From: Mercurialis annua
Taxonomy: Eukaryota > Streptophyta > Magnoliopsida > Malpighiales > Euphorbiaceae
Direction: 5' to 3'
NCBI RefSeq assembly: GCF_937616625.2
Contig: NC_065574.1
Coordinates: 10,604,501-10,668,500 of the forward strand
DNA length: 64,000 nt
The notes beneath the pieces were generated by a model. That model was not told the DNA's origin, ran no database searches, and saw only the letters and a list, made by a program, of their open reading frames with translations. Both the position numbers and the translations under genes were made by a program. Shown piece by piece: positions 34,039-45,232 of the stretch (the stretch's first letter is position 1; every line of letters begins with the position of its first letter).

Positions 34039-34301
34039 TGTTAAATATAGAGAACTAAGTTAGTCTTTTATCCAGTCAATTAAGTTAAAGGACTGAACTT
34101 TACAATTAGCCAGTCAGTTAGTTAAAAAGTACAGTCAGCAAATTAGTTACAGAGTTTGTTATTAGCTATAGGCAAAATAGCCGTTGTATAGAGAGCTAAT
34201 AATAATAGGACAAGTGTCCTTCTTCTTCTATATAAAAGAGAACTGTAATCATTATTATCCTTTAATGAAAATTTTCAAGTTCTTAATTACATATTCTAAT
34301 A
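34039..34301 (+). repeat. Copia-2 3' LTR
   Basis: 263 bp, one difference from the 5' LTR. Followed by the target duplication TATGA. Confidence 0.96.
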
Positions 34302-34306
34302 TATGA

Positions 34307-34533
34307 CTCCAAATTTTAAACGGCTGTATACATGAGTACGGTAATTTTTTTATAATGTGATATTATTAAATATACTTATTGATCATAAATAATGAAAACT
34401 TTGAATATTTATTTAAAAGGGACAAATAAAAGTAGTAGTACAATACTACAATGTTTCTCATTTTCATCACACAGTTACTATTATTGTTCACTCATTACCT
34501 TCATGAAACAGAAAATGAAAATTTTAAAGAACT
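34307..34533. other. 3' flank of the acetyltransferase gene
   Basis: 227 bp between Copia-2 and the minus-strand acetyltransferase stop codon; presumably holds its 3' UTR. Copia-2 thus inserted just downstream of that gene. Confidence 0.5.
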
Positions 34534-35187
34534 CTAAACGGAGTTTAGATCACGATAAGCTTCAAGATTTTCATCAGACAACCTGCAAATCCTCCAGTCA
34601 GGCAAAACCTTAGCACCCAACCGCTCATAAAATTTATGAGATCTCACATTCCAATCAATAACCGTCCATTCAACCCTCCCATATCCTATCTTTGCCGTCT
34701 GATGTGCCACAGACGACAACAGCATCTTTCCTATCCCAAATCCTCTAAACCCTTCCCTGATGAATAAATCCTCCAAATGAAACCCTGGTTTTCCCAAAAA
34801 AGTTGAGAAATTAGGGAAAATCAGCGTAAACCCAACAACACTAACGTCATTGCCAGTTGAACTTTTGAAGAGTTCTTCAGGTTCTGGGTCGACTACTTGA
34901 TGATCTACGTGGATGACGCGATCGATGGGTGTAAAGTAAGAGCAGTCTATTTTGGGCAAAGGTTCAGTGGAAACTTCGGCGAGAAAGGTGGTGAATGATT
35001 CAAAAGGAGGAGATTTGAAGAGATGAGTGGCGAGGGAAGCTTCGGTGGCTTCGAAAGTATTCGCAAGCTCGTAATAATCTGCCATTTTATAGATAAGTTT
35101 GTGGACGTGAGGAACATCATCGCGAGTTGCGAGACGGACTCTTGTGTAGAGTGTGGAGAGATATGGAGTTGCAGAGACTGGTGCCAT
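34534..35187 (-). CDS. NATA1-like: GNAT-family N-acetyltransferase, NATA1-like
   Basis: 217 aa, one exon. It transfers acetyl from acetyl-CoA to an amine. Plant homologues of this shape (NATA1/NATA2) acetylate ornithine, putrescine and related diamines. The acetyl-CoA-binding motif A is at 148-153 (RGFGIG), inside the block EDLFIREGFRGFGIGKMLL. The WTVIDWN segment (174-180) and FYERLGA (186-192) complete the GNAT fold. The start at 35187 is the first ATG of the frame. On the minus strand a TATA-like AATATAAATA lies at 35251-35260 with a CCAAT motif just before it, about 65-75 bp upstream of the ATG. Intact. The substrate cannot be told from sequence; tyramine-type acyltransferases are related. 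Confidence 0.9.
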   Translation of the reverse strand: MAPVSATPYLSTLYTRVRLATRDDVPHVHKLIYKMADYYELANTFEATEASLATHLFKSPPFESFTTFLAEVSTEPLPKIDCSYFTPIDRVIHVDHQVVDPEPEELFKSSTGNDVSVVGFTLIFPNFSTFLGKPGFHLEDLFIREGFRGFGIGKMLLSSVAHQTAKIGYGRVEWTVIDWNVRSHKFYERLGAKVLPDWRICRLSDENLEAYRDLNSV

Positions 35188-35250
35188 CTTTTACTGTAGG
35201 AGAAAATGTAGAAATTAGGGTTTTATGGCAAAGCTTTGAGCAGATACGTT

Positions 35251-35266
35251 TATTTATATTGATTGG
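35251..35266 (-). promoter_or_regulatory. Putative TATA and CCAAT boxes of the acetyltransferase gene
   Basis: Minus strand CCAATC followed directly by AATATAAATA, 64-79 bp before the start codon at 35187. Spacing is short but plausible for a plant promoter with a short leader. Confidence 0.45.
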
Positions 35267-35269
35267 TTC

Positions 35270-36530
35270 AAGTCTTCAAGAGGGTAAAATTGTCTAAATT
35301 CTACGTTGACTAAAATAGGTATATGCTTCACGTGGACATTATTATATGTTAGTTATTACAATTACTGATCTATTTATGTTTTGATTAGCTGGAAGATGAG
35401 ATTAGACAACTTGCATTACGATTGAGTTTGTAATGAGTAATGCTACTTAATGAGAAATAATTGTATGAAATAAGTGCACCGCGTAAGATTATGAAATCTC
35501 CCCTCATTGTATGATACATCAATAATAAATATGATAACCAATTATTAAATATTATATTAATTAAAGTTAAATGTGATCAATTAATATTACTGAATAATTG
35601 GTTATCACAATTATTATTGACAAGTATTACATGATAAATGGCTGGTTTATAATCCTATTCGGTGAACTTGATTCACACAATTTTTTTTTCTATTTAACTC
35701 ACCTAATGCGGCATTAAAAGAGTGGATGTCTTAAAAGTTATTTTTTTAAATATATACTTAAGGAGGGTTATATAAGGTGGATTAAAATGGTGGGTTATCA
35801 AGTATTTTCCGTTTGTAAGCGAGTAAAGAATAAAACAAATACTCTTGGTATGATAATTAAATATTTTTAAAACTACTAATTTTGCATTATTTACTGCGCA
35901 TATAGCTCGTAACGTGACTCGTTAATTTATATATTAATTAAATTTATTATAATTATATCAATTTATTTTTTGGAATTAAAATTAAATTGGTTAAAGATTT
36001 TGTTAGAATTAAATATAACACTTCAATTTATTTATTTTAAAATTAATTGGCGTCAATAATATTTATTTATAACTTGTGTTAATCAAATTTATTATAATTA
36101 AAATGTTAAATGAATTAACTAATATTTGATATAATTAATTAGTACTATTGGGTTTTTATTAATAAGTTTTGCACATATTTCTACCGCGAGTATGGTAATT
36201 CTATTTGGAGATAGATAGTTTAGTTTAGTCAGTATTCTAAATTAATTAATTTAATCTTGGCTTAATTTCTCAAAATATATGCCACTTTTTGCGTGTTTTT
36301 TTGTATTTGACACGAACTTTTAATTTTGACATATAAATACACGAATTGTCAATTTTTTGCATATATGACCAAGTTTCCATTTTTAGGTATATAAATTGAC
36401 ACAAAAATCACGATATGATATTTTTAAATGAGACATGTAAAACCGAGATATGTTACTTCTTAAATGGGCCGGAGGGAGTATTATTTAAAAGCTCTATTTT
36501 TTATGAGCAAATTACTCTACAGACTCGCAC
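35270..36530. other. Intergenic sequence with a short hairpin
   Basis: AT-rich. 35518-35545 (CAATAATAAATATGATAACC...) pairs imperfectly with 35594-35620 (...GGTTATCACAATTATTATTG), a small foldback of about 100 bp. No gene recognised. Confidence 0.45.
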
Positions 36531-36537
36531 ATGTGTC

Positions 36538-36876
36538 ATAATTCAAATTCTGATCTCTCTACTTTGAAAATCAAACGATTTGGTCTCTCATTTTGTTTCC
36601 GTCAACGATTTAGTCATTCTGTCTATTTTTGGTGTTAGTCAACCAAGTCAAAAGATTAAATAAAAAAATTGATTTAAAGAAAATGAGATTGGTCTTCCAT
36701 TTTTATTTTTGTCAATAATTTCGTGTTTCAAATTTAAAATTAATTTATTCTTGAGTCCTTTGACATGGTTAACTCATACCAAAAATAGATAAAAAAACTA
36801 AATTGTTAACAGAATAAAAAAATGAAGGACCAAATCATTTGATTTTCAAATAAAAGAGACTAAAATATAAATTATA
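36538..36876. mobile_element. MITE-like inverted repeat (about 340 bp)
   Basis: About 110 bp at each end are inverted copies, for example 'gaaaatcaaacgatttggtc' on the left against the inverse of 'gaccaaatcatttgattttc' on the right. Boundaries approximate. A second, more diverged inverted structure occupies about 37195-37480. Confidence 0.6.
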
Positions 36877-37505
36877 TTAAATATGAGGGGTTTTAAAATA
36901 ATTTTTTAAAACCATCAAAAAAGCTTAACCTGAAAGTAATAATAATAAAAGAAAGCAATCTTTAGATAAATTAATTAAGTATGTGACGATATTAAAGTTT
37001 TATTGATAGCGTGACAATATGGTTAATTAAAAAATATATTAATATCATTATAAAATACTATTCAATTTTGATTAAAATTCATTATTCTGTTGTGCTACTA
37101 AATTATTAGTAGTTTCTATTATTAACGTCATATTTCAAAGTATTAAAAAAAATTTATATTGATTGACTAGATTCATCTTAAGTTTTAGAGAATATTACGT
37201 TGAGGTCTCTGAGGTATATCATAATTAATATTTTAATACCTTTTGTTTCAAAAGTCTATTTTATGGTCCCTCAGTTTTAATCCTGTTAACTCAAAGACCC
37301 TTACGTTAATTTGAGGGATTAAATCGTATATCTGAACTAAAACTGAGGTATCAAAGCGTTTAAAAATGAGGTATCAAATTGATTAATAAAATTAGTGAAG
37401 GACCAAACCGTTCACAAAAGTAAAGGTGGTGTACCAAATCATTTGAAAGTAAATGTCGAAATTAATAGAGGAGTCTAATAGTTAACCGAATTGAAACTGA
37501 GAGAC

Positions 37506-37972
37506 TAGGTAGCACATAAACGGAAACGGGAAACGGAAACGATACGAAACGGACACGGGGAAACGAAAGTTTTTCGAAATGAAGGACACGAAACGTGGGG
37601 GAAACGTGCAAATAACAAAAATATAGGGATATATCTATAAAAATATTATCTAAATATTTATGATAATTAACAAAATAATTCATTTTAATATACTAAATAT
37701 TTAAAATTTTATAAATATATAAAAAAATATATTGCAATTCAACATAAATAAATATATTTGATGTATTGTGGGCAATGCGAATGTAAAATTTATGGGTAAA
37801 TAGTTAGATTTTTTTATTTGTGGTAATAATTTTAATTTTTTTACAAATTTTTAATTTTTATTATTTACGGAAACGGCCCGAAACGTTTCGTACTGGTGTC
37901 CAAGAGTTTCCGGTTTCCGAAACATTTCCGAAACGGGAAACGCAACTTTGTCGAAGTTTCCGTGCTTCTTAG
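37506..37972. mobile_element. MITE with AACGGAAACGG-rich ends (467 bp)
   Basis: The 9-bp target duplication CTGAGAGAC lies at 37497-37505 and 37973-37981. The ends are TAGGTAGCAC...GGAAA and the inverse of CTAAGAAGCACGGAAA. Subterminal blocks are full of ACGGAAACGG and its inverse; the centre is AT-rich. The 9-bp duplication fits a Mutator-type element. The open frame across it (37462-37683) is an artefact. Confidence 0.8.
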
Positions 37973-38736
37973 CTGAGAGACCATTAAATAAACTTTTAAA
38001 ATATCAAATTGCTAATTATAATATATCTTAGGGACTTTAAAATATTTGCTCTAAATTTTATCGTTTTTAGTAAGATCTTAAATAGGGGTTATTTATGTTC
38101 CTCTCCTAAACGTATGGCAATATTGTATTACAATTATTTTAAATTTTTATTTTATAATCACATTATTACCTAACATTGCCAAAATTGTATATCTAATGAC
38201 AGATGTGTCTCAACAGCCAAATCTTTTATTTTTCCAATTTGACAATTTTCGTATCATATAAATATATGTTCTTCCATAAACACCTACTAATCTATTGAAA
38301 CATGTTTTATTTCGTAAAAACAGATCCCTAATTTCTCTCTTAATTAGAATTTTAAAATATCAGACTGTAAATTGATGATATATTCCATTTGGCCCGACTA
38401 ATCATTGATACGAATGGCCAGAAAGAATAGAGTTGAAAATAGGATAACGATTATGTACATATTTAAAGTAATAAACTGCACATGACATAATTTTAATGAC
38501 ATAATTAAACTATTAATTTTTTTGAGGAAAATTAAACTGCTATATTTAAAAGGTAATAGTAAATAAATTTATAAATTATATCTCTTTTCAATCAGGAATT
38601 TTAAATTGTACCAAGTGCATGTAAAAAGTTGTAATCTTTCTCAATTCGATACGTGCGTCATAATATTCTAATGTGACTGCCAAAATTGACTTCTACCTTA
38701 ATAAAATCACACCATATATCAAACTGAGAAAAAATA

Positions 38737-39088
38737 TGTTGAAGGTCACCGACCTACTCCCTCCTATCTCCACTTTTCTAGATTTATCTATTTCTAGAAT
38801 TTACAATTACAAATGTAATTAAAGAAACACCTAGAAAGTAGAGAACTAGGTTAAGAAAAATCTGGAAATTAATTCCACCGCCATAAAAGGCTATATATAT
38901 AGTTTAGTCCTTGTATTTTGTATGTATGAGAAACATAGTGCATAAGAGAAAGAAGTGAGTGGAGTGTGTGACGTGGTGTGCAAGAGTGTGAGTGTGTAAG
39001 AGTGAAATAAGTGCTAGAGCTTTTGTAATATTTCTTTTTAGTACTAATAAAAGAAGTTTATTCATTTTAGTCCTCCTAAAATTTAACA
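38737..39088 (+). repeat. Copia-3 5' LTR
   Basis: 352 bp, TG...CA, with a TATATATA promoter motif at 38892-38901. Confidence 0.95.
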
Positions 39089-39253
39089 AGTGGTATCAGA
39101 GCAGGACGGTCAGGGACCGGTTCAAGAAAAGGTCGAGCAAACGATCCGGGATCGTGGTACGTTGAATCGCCGCAAGCACGCAGTCAGGGACCGTGCAGAG
39201 TATTGGTCAGGGACCAAGTGATTTGGTTAATTAGAGAAAATAACCAAAAAAAA

Positions 39254-41926
39254 ATGGCGGATATTTCAACTTCGGTGAGTACGCTTGAAAAACTTAATGC
39301 TAGTAACTATAGCACTTGGAGTACTCGTATGCAATTTTATTTGCTCGGTCAAGATCTCTGGGAGATCGTCGGAGGGAGTGAAACGACACCCCCGACAAGT
39401 AAGGATGACCTTAAAAAGTGGAAGGTCAGGGCCGGTAAAGCTTTATATGCTTTATCGATATCAGTGGAGGACGACTTGTTGCAACACGTCAAGGACGCAA
39501 AAACGCCCAAAGAGGCGTGGGACACTCTTGCTGGAGTATACACTCGGAAGAATGATGCCAAGCTCCAACAACTCGAGAATGAGTTATTATCGTTATCACA
39601 AAAAGATTTAACGGTGAGCCAATACTTTTCTAAAATTAAATCTTTATGCCAAGAAATTTCAAAGTTGGATCCTGAAAATAAAATCACGGAGACACGAATG
39701 AGAAGAATAATCACTCACGGGCTACGTCCAGAGTTCAATGCTCTTGTGATCGCAACCCGTGGATGGTCAAAGGAACCAACTTTGAATGAGTTAGAAAATG
39801 TCTTGGCAAATCAAGAGGAATTAGACAAGCAAATGTCTAAAACCTCAACTGAAGAAGAGGAGAGAGCCCTCTTCAGTAGTAAAAATAGTAAGGATCCACA
39901 AAGGGTGAGATCCAACAACGGAGGGAGGCCAATGCAAGAAAATTGGCGTAGACAACAAGAAAGAAGGAGCTGGCAACAAGGGGGAGTTCAACGAGAAACC
40001 AACAATGATCGACGAAAGGAGACGAGACGACGTACAAATAATCAATGTTTCGTTTGTGGCAAACGAGGTCACTATGCTCGCGACTGTTGGTATAGAAAAA
40101 TTGAAGGAAATGTGGCATCCACACACCCGCAAGTGGAGACCGAGGAGGAGTTAGATTTTCAAGCATCTGCTGCGGTGAGTAATAATATTATTAATTATGA
40201 TAATGATTGGATTTTAGACTCCGGATGCTCAAATCATATGAGTGGAGATAAAAAGAAATTTCTAAGCATGTCGGAGTATAAAGGAGAACGAGTCGTAGTT
40301 ACTGCAAATGACTCAAAGCTACCTATCACTCACGTCGGTAAGACAATGGTAGTGCCTCGATACAACTCCAAAGAAGTACCATTGGAAAATGTGCTTCATG
40401 TACCAGGGATGAAGAAGAATTTAATATCGGTGTCGCAACTCACATCTTCGGGAAACTACGTGGTGTTCGGACCCAAAGATGTGAAGGTGTATCAAAATTT
40501 GAGATTACCAAATAAGCCATTGATGGAGGGACGAAGGCTAAATTCTGTCAACGTGATGTCTGCTCAAACGGCATACGCAGACAAGATGAGAAAAAATGAG
40601 ACGGCTGACTTGTGGCATGCACGCCTAGGACACGTGAATTATCACAAGTTAAAGGTGATGATGCAAAAGTCTATACTCAGGGGACTTCCTCAATTAAATG
40701 TTCGAGAAGACACTGTATGTGCTGGCTGCCAGTTCGGGAAAGCGCATCAGCTACCATATGAGGATTCCGAGTATAGAGCGAAGGAGCCGCTCGAGTTAAT
40801 CCATTCAGACGTGTTTGGACCAGTGAAGCATCCATCAATTAGTGGCTTCCGGTACATGATTACTTTCATTGATGATTTATCGAGGTACGTTTGGATCTAT
40901 TTTATGAAAGAAAAATCGGAGGCATTACGAAAATTTATTGAGTTCAAAGAGAAAGTAGAAAAAGAACTTGGTAAAAGAATACGGTGTCTGCGTACCGATA
41001 ATGGGGGAGAATATACATCACGTGAGTTTTCAAAATATCTGCAAGACTGCAAAATAAGACGTCAGTTGACCTGTCCGAACACTCCACAACAAAATGGAGT
41101 GGCGGAAAGAAAGAATAGACATCTAGCGGAAACATGTAGAAGCATGTTACACGCGAAGAATGTTCCACCTCGATTTTGGGCAGAGTGTATGAAGACAGCT
41201 GCTCACGTGATCAACAGACTACCACAAGTACCAACTGGATCTGTTTCACCCTATGAGAAGCTCAAGAATATAAGACCCACTGTAAGTCACTTTCGAGTTT
41301 TTGGATGCGTGTGTTATGTTTTTGTGCCTGATCATTTGCGGAGCAAATTTGATAAGAAGGCGTTGAAGTGCATATTTGTGGGGTATGACAACGAAAGAAA
41401 AGGGTGGAGGTGTTGTGATCCAAATACAGGAAAATGTTACACTTCGAGAAATGTAATATTCGATGAAACTTCTTCGTGGTGGTCTTCTCAAGGAGTAGTT
41501 CTTCCTGACTCTAAAGACATAGAAGAGAGGCTACAAGAAAAGCCTCAAGAAGACATAGTGATCGAGCAGAGTACTCGAGAAGTGGAGTCAAGTGAAGAAA
41601 ATAGAAGAAGTCATTCCCCTAAAAGGGCTAAGTCTCCGTGGCGCACAGGAGTATATAAACGGACACCGGAAGAAGAACGACCAAGCCAACTTGAAGATGA
41701 TATTCAAGAAGAGATTCCGGTAGAACATGAGATACAACTTAGAAGAAGTGAAAGGCAAAGAAAGCCGAATCCTAAATATGCTAATATAGCACTTGTCGAA
41801 CACCATAGTGCGAAAGAGTCTGCAACATTTGAAAAGGTGGCTTCAAGTGAAGAACCAAAAATGGAGTACACGAAGATTGCATTTCAAAATACGGCTTGGT
41901 ATAGTAAGTGGACTTCAAGGGAGTAG
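39254..41926 (+). CDS. Copia-3 gag-protease-integrase protein (890 aa)
   Basis: An intact frame from the ATG at 39254 ([15 protein letters not shown]...); the frame also extends 17 codons upstream from a TTG, which I do not use. Gag domain is at about 10-210. The zinc knuckle has ligands C265, C268, H273 and C278. Protease [11 protein letters not shown] starts at 319. Integrase has D519, D582 and E618, a proper DD35E spacing. It is followed by about 270 residues of integrase C-terminus and a charged linker ([15 protein letters not shown]). Where reverse transcriptase should begin, the frame passes into a short tail (...[11 protein letters not shown]) and stops 14 bp before the 3' LTR. No YVDD or RNase H motif exists in the element. 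No stop or frameshift mars what remains. Confidence 0.94.
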   Translation: MADISTSVSTLEKLNASNYSTWSTRMQFYLLGQDLWEIVGGSETTPPTSKDDLKKWKVRAGKALYALSISVEDDLLQHVKDAKTPKEAWDTLAGVYTRKNDAKLQQLENELLSLSQKDLTVSQYFSKIKSLCQEISKLDPENKITETRMRRIITHGLRPEFNALVIATRGWSKEPTLNELENVLANQEELDKQMSKTSTEEEERALFSSKNSKDPQRVRSNNGGRPMQENWRRQQERRSWQQGGVQRETNNDRRKETRRRTNNQCFVCGKRGHYARDCWYRKIEGNVASTHPQVETEEELDFQASAAVSNNIINYDNDWILDSGCSNHMSGDKKKFLSMSEYKGERVVVTANDSKLPITHVGKTMVVPRYNSKEVPLENVLHVPGMKKNLISVSQLTSSGNYVVFGPKDVKVYQNLRLPNKPLMEGRRLNSVNVMSAQTAYADKMRKNETADLWHARLGHVNYHKLKVMMQKSILRGLPQLNVREDTVCAGCQFGKAHQLPYEDSEYRAKEPLELIHSDVFGPVKHPSISGFRYMITFIDDLSRYVWIYFMKEKSEALRKFIEFKEKVEKELGKRIRCLRTDNGGEYTSREFSKYLQDCKIRRQLTCPNTPQQNGVAERKNRHLAETCRSMLHAKNVPPRFWAECMKTAAHVINRLPQVPTGSVSPYEKLKNIRPTVSHFRVFGCVCYVFVPDHLRSKFDKKALKCIFVGYDNERKGWRCCDPNTGKCYTSRNVIFDETSSWWSSQGVVLPDSKDIEERLQEKPQEDIVIEQSTREVESSEENRRSHSPKRAKSPWRTGVYKRTPEEERPSQLEDDIQEEIPVEHEIQLRRSERQRKPNPKYANIALVEHHSAKESATFEKVASSEEPKMEYTKIAFQNTAWYSKWTSRE

Positions 41927-41940
41927 TCGTTGAGGGGGAG

Positions 41941-42292
41941 TGTTGAAGGTCACCGACCTACTCCCTCCTATCTCCACTTTTCTAGATTTATCTATTTCTA
42001 GAATTTACAATTACAAATGTAATTAAAGAAACATCTAGAAAGTAGAGAACTAGGTTAAGAAAAATCTGGAAATTAATTCCACCGCCATAAAAGGCTATAT
42101 ATATAGTCTAGTCCTTGTATTTTGTATGTATGAGAAACATAGTGCATAAGAGAAAGAAGTGAGTGGAGTGTGTGACGTGGTGTGCAAGAGTGTGAGTGTG
42201 TAAGAGTGAAATAAGTGCTAGAGCTTTTGTAATAGTTCTTTTTAGTACTAATAAAAGAAGTTTATTCATTTTAGTCCTCCTAAAATTTAACA
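41941..42292 (+). repeat. Copia-3 3' LTR
   Basis: 352 bp, preceded by TTGAGGGGGAG and followed by AAATA. Confidence 0.95.
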
Positions 42293-42297
42293 AAATA

Positions 42298-43337
42298 TGA
42301 CTTTTTTATATAATTGACATATTTTAAAATTCGTGATTAAATTAAAAAAATATATATAATATATAAATTTTTTTAACATTATTTATATTTAAAGGTATTA
42401 TAAAATCCATAAACGACTAAATTTTCCAAATCAAACATATTGTTGCTAACTTGGTCAAACAATTGCCTATAAAAAAAAGTTTATTAGGGTTTATACTCAA
42501 TACGATCTATTTGAGATTTTCTATCGAATACGTGAAACATTTCTTTATCTATAATTAATGCCCTGGCTGAATTGGGCAAAGAACATTGCCCTAAATTAAA
42601 ATTGAAGAGCTATAATGTCAATAGAGATAAATAACGACAAATGAATACAGGGCGGAGGGAGTGTGGGGCGGGGAGAGACGGCAGTCCCACTCCTCCGGCT
42701 AAGATTCTGAGTTCAATGCTTTGAACTACCATCGCTGCCCCAGTCGCTATCGACGTCATTTCTCCGCCCTACTGGCTACTATCGGAGATTAGAAAGTTAT
42801 GATGGTTCAATCAAATCTCCTGCCTTGCTCCTACGCTGCAAAACGCAGTGGTTATTCATTAAGCCATGGCTGAAACTGGAAGTGCAATGAAGGAGATCAT
42901 TTTTAATGATCATTCAGTCCCATTTTGTTCACTATTTAAGTTTGATGGGTCCTTTTCATAACTAAATTGCGTGGTTTGGCTCCTTATGCGGTTTTTTAAA
43001 TGAGGAAATTACTTGAATTACTGTAAAAGGCAATAATATTTGTAAAAATGGCTTCATTTTAATGTTTGCAATTTTAATATTTATAAAAATACTTGATGCA
43101 ATTAGAACGGTTTTTTCGGCGATTCAAATTTCAAAATTTCAAATTTTGAAAGTACACGAATTTCAAACATTTCAAGTCGTTAAGCAGAATATAAAGGGTC
43201 ATGTCGCTTTGATTTGGAATTAATGTCTTATCATAAAAGCAAAAACACGCTGTCCAGCAAAAAACCTCCCATATTGGGTTTTTAAAAGCAGGTTCCTCTT
43301 TTACGCATCTAAACTTTTGCTCTAATACTTTTCTCTA
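42298..43337. other. Intergenic sequence, nothing identified
   Basis: The patch 42640-42870 is GC-richer (gggcggagggagtgtgggg...) than its surroundings and may be the decayed remnant of a gene or element. No protein family could be recognised in six frames. Confidence 0.4.
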
Positions 43338-43926
43338 AGGGGCCATTTGGTTCGCCAAAAAAATGAGGGAATGGGAGTGGGAATGAGAATAATTCCCATT
43401 ATTTGTGTTTATTTTGTCAAATTCACTAGAAAATAAGAATGTGATTACCCCTTCAATGAGAATCACTCATTCCCCTCTTCCTCCATGAGAATGAATTTTT
43501 AAAAATGGGAATCAAAATTTAACAAAATATTTTAAAGATAAATAATAAATATATAATTATTAAAAACATTATTTTTAAATTTAAAAAAAAATATACTTAA
43601 AAAAAATTAATATTTTTTTAAAAAATATTTTTTTAATATTTATTCTTTTAGAATATTTTTTTTTAAAAAAAATATATTAAAAAATTATTTTTCTTGAAAA
43701 AAATATTTTATTTTTAAAATATAATTTTTTTATATAAAAAATATTTAAAAAAATAAAAAAATAATTTTAATAAATAATAAATATTTTTTTTATTAAACTT
43801 TATCCATTCTCATTCTCAATTTCCCATTCCTACACTTTGAACCAAACAAAAACTGAAAACAACCATTCCCATTCTCATTCCTTCTCATTCCGATTTCCAT
43901 TCACAATCTTAAACCAAACGGTATAG
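43338..43926. mobile_element. MITE-like element with GGCCATTTGGTT ends
   Basis: The left end GGGGCCATTTGGTTCG, followed by 'gaatgggagtgggaatgag', mirrors the right end (ccattcccattctcattcc ... aaccaaacgg). The centre (43540-43800) is almost pure A/T. Such ends are common in plant hAT- or Harbinger-type MITEs. Target duplication not resolved. Confidence 0.55.
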
Positions 43927-45111
43927 CTAGGTGGGAAGGTTATTTCACAAGCAAAAACGAACCTCGGTTCATAACATTATTTACTCGGAAATGAATGGAA
44001 TACCTAGACGGAGTTGCATAGAGTATTTTTTGATAAGTTAATCATAGTGTTGTTAAGCTAGATTGATTGTTGTTAAAAATTGAAGTTGAGTGAAAAATAA
44101 GTAGTTAAGGAAAATGACTAAAACATGTTAAGGAACCAACTTTGCAATTTTATTGTGAATTAACAAAATGTCGAATTACTAGATGAAGTGTTAATAGAAG
44201 TTGTAAATAGGACTATGGAGTATAAGAATGTCAGATTTGTTTTGGCAGTTTTAACAGGAAGCCTAGGGAAGCAACTTCCGGGCTAATTTTCGACACCTTC
44301 GAGTGTTATTTTAAGTCTGAGGTCTAAACAAAAGTTGTAGAGGACGTTGTGAACTATAGGGGGTGTCAAATTTGTTTAGTGTACGGGCTGTTTTACGCGA
44401 ACATTTTAATAGCCCGAAATCGACCAGTTAGCTAGTTTTGGAAAGTTAGTTTTTAGCTAATAAAATGTTAGCTTGTTAATTATTCGGTTAATCAATTGAC
44501 GTTTCAAGCTAAGATTAATTATAAATTATGAAAAAATGATTTAATAAATTAATTATCAATTTAACTCGATAATTAATTTAATTTAGCTAAATTGGATAGC
44601 TAATAAATAACATTTGGGCTTATATTATTTAATGAACGGAATTAGTAATTCTAAAGGATATCGATTTATTTTGAGGCGATATAATTTGATTTATTCGCTA
44701 ACTATTTTTTTATCTAGAATGTATTTGGATTAGAATCTATTTTAATTACGTTTAGTTATTGTAAATTTGCGTAGACCTGACGAGGCAGCTACCGATGGGA
44801 CGTGGAACTTAAGGAGCGTGACGTCGCTTTGCTTAGTTTGGAAATTATAGATAGCAAGTCATGAGTTTATATTTATACTGTTGACTATTAATACATGCAT
44901 TCTTTTATAAAATGCTCTATTTGAACTTTGTTTTGCTTTTTAAATATTTTTAAATCTAATATAGATATGATGGAACAAAATATCTATTAGGTAACAATAG
45001 AACTTTGTGCACACCAATCATAATAAACTTAATATAGGTAAGATATGAATAATATGAAATAAGATACGAAGCTATATAAGAATCTCATTTAATTCGTCTA
45101 ATACAAGGTTA

Positions 45112-45232
45112 ACTCGGTGGAACTATCCCGGGACCTGTATCAGTAATAAATTGATGCGAGTTTAACTCGGTGAAACTATCTCGGGACTGCATCTTGAGAT
45201 ATGAGGTTAACTCGGTGGAAATATCTCGAGAC
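45112..45232 (+). repeat. Minisatellite-like repeat in the old LTR
   Basis: Three units of about 60 bp, each with (A/G)GTTTAACTCGGTGGAACTATC(T/C)CGGGAC variants. A further unit lies at 46737-46765, beyond the nested solo LTR. The same motif, inverted, occurs three times in each LTR at 48468-48602 and 55298-55432. Confidence 0.7.

Larger units (their letters stand above)
28851..34301 (+). mobile_element. Copia-2: complete Ty1/Copia retrotransposon
   Basis: 263-bp LTRs at 28851-29113 and 34039-34301 differ by eye at one base (AAAATATCC against AAAATAGCC). The duplication TATGA lies at 28846-28850 and 34302-34306. The PBS TGGTATCAAAGC (29114-29125) adjoins the 5' LTR. The polypurine tract AGGGGGGA precedes the 3' LTR. 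The ends are TG...TA. The LTR promoter motif TATATAAAAG is at 29041-29050. With one uninterrupted frame and near-identical LTRs, this is a recent insertion that could be autonomous. Confidence 0.97.
38737..42292 (+). mobile_element. Copia-3: Ty1/Copia element lacking reverse transcriptase and RNase H
   Basis: 352-bp LTRs at 38737-39088 and 41941-42292 (TGTTGAAGG...TTTAACA) differ by eye at three bases. The duplication AAATA lies at 38732-38736 and 42293-42297. The PBS TGGTATCAGAGC is at 39091-39102 and the polypurine tract TTGAGGGGGAG ends at 41940. The interior, 2.85 kb, encodes only gag, protease and integrase. The element is structurally complete at its ends, so it was inserted as such, which needs reverse transcriptase from elsewhere. 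Confidence 0.96.

Noticed and set aside
36470..36480. GGAGGGAGTA, a possible Stowaway end
   Set aside because: No matching CTCCCTCC end with TA was found upstream within 400 bp, so only an isolated half end is visible.
42640..42870. GC-richer patch that might be a gene fragment or RNA gene
   Set aside because: No cloverleaf, no recognised protein in six frames, no splice pattern.
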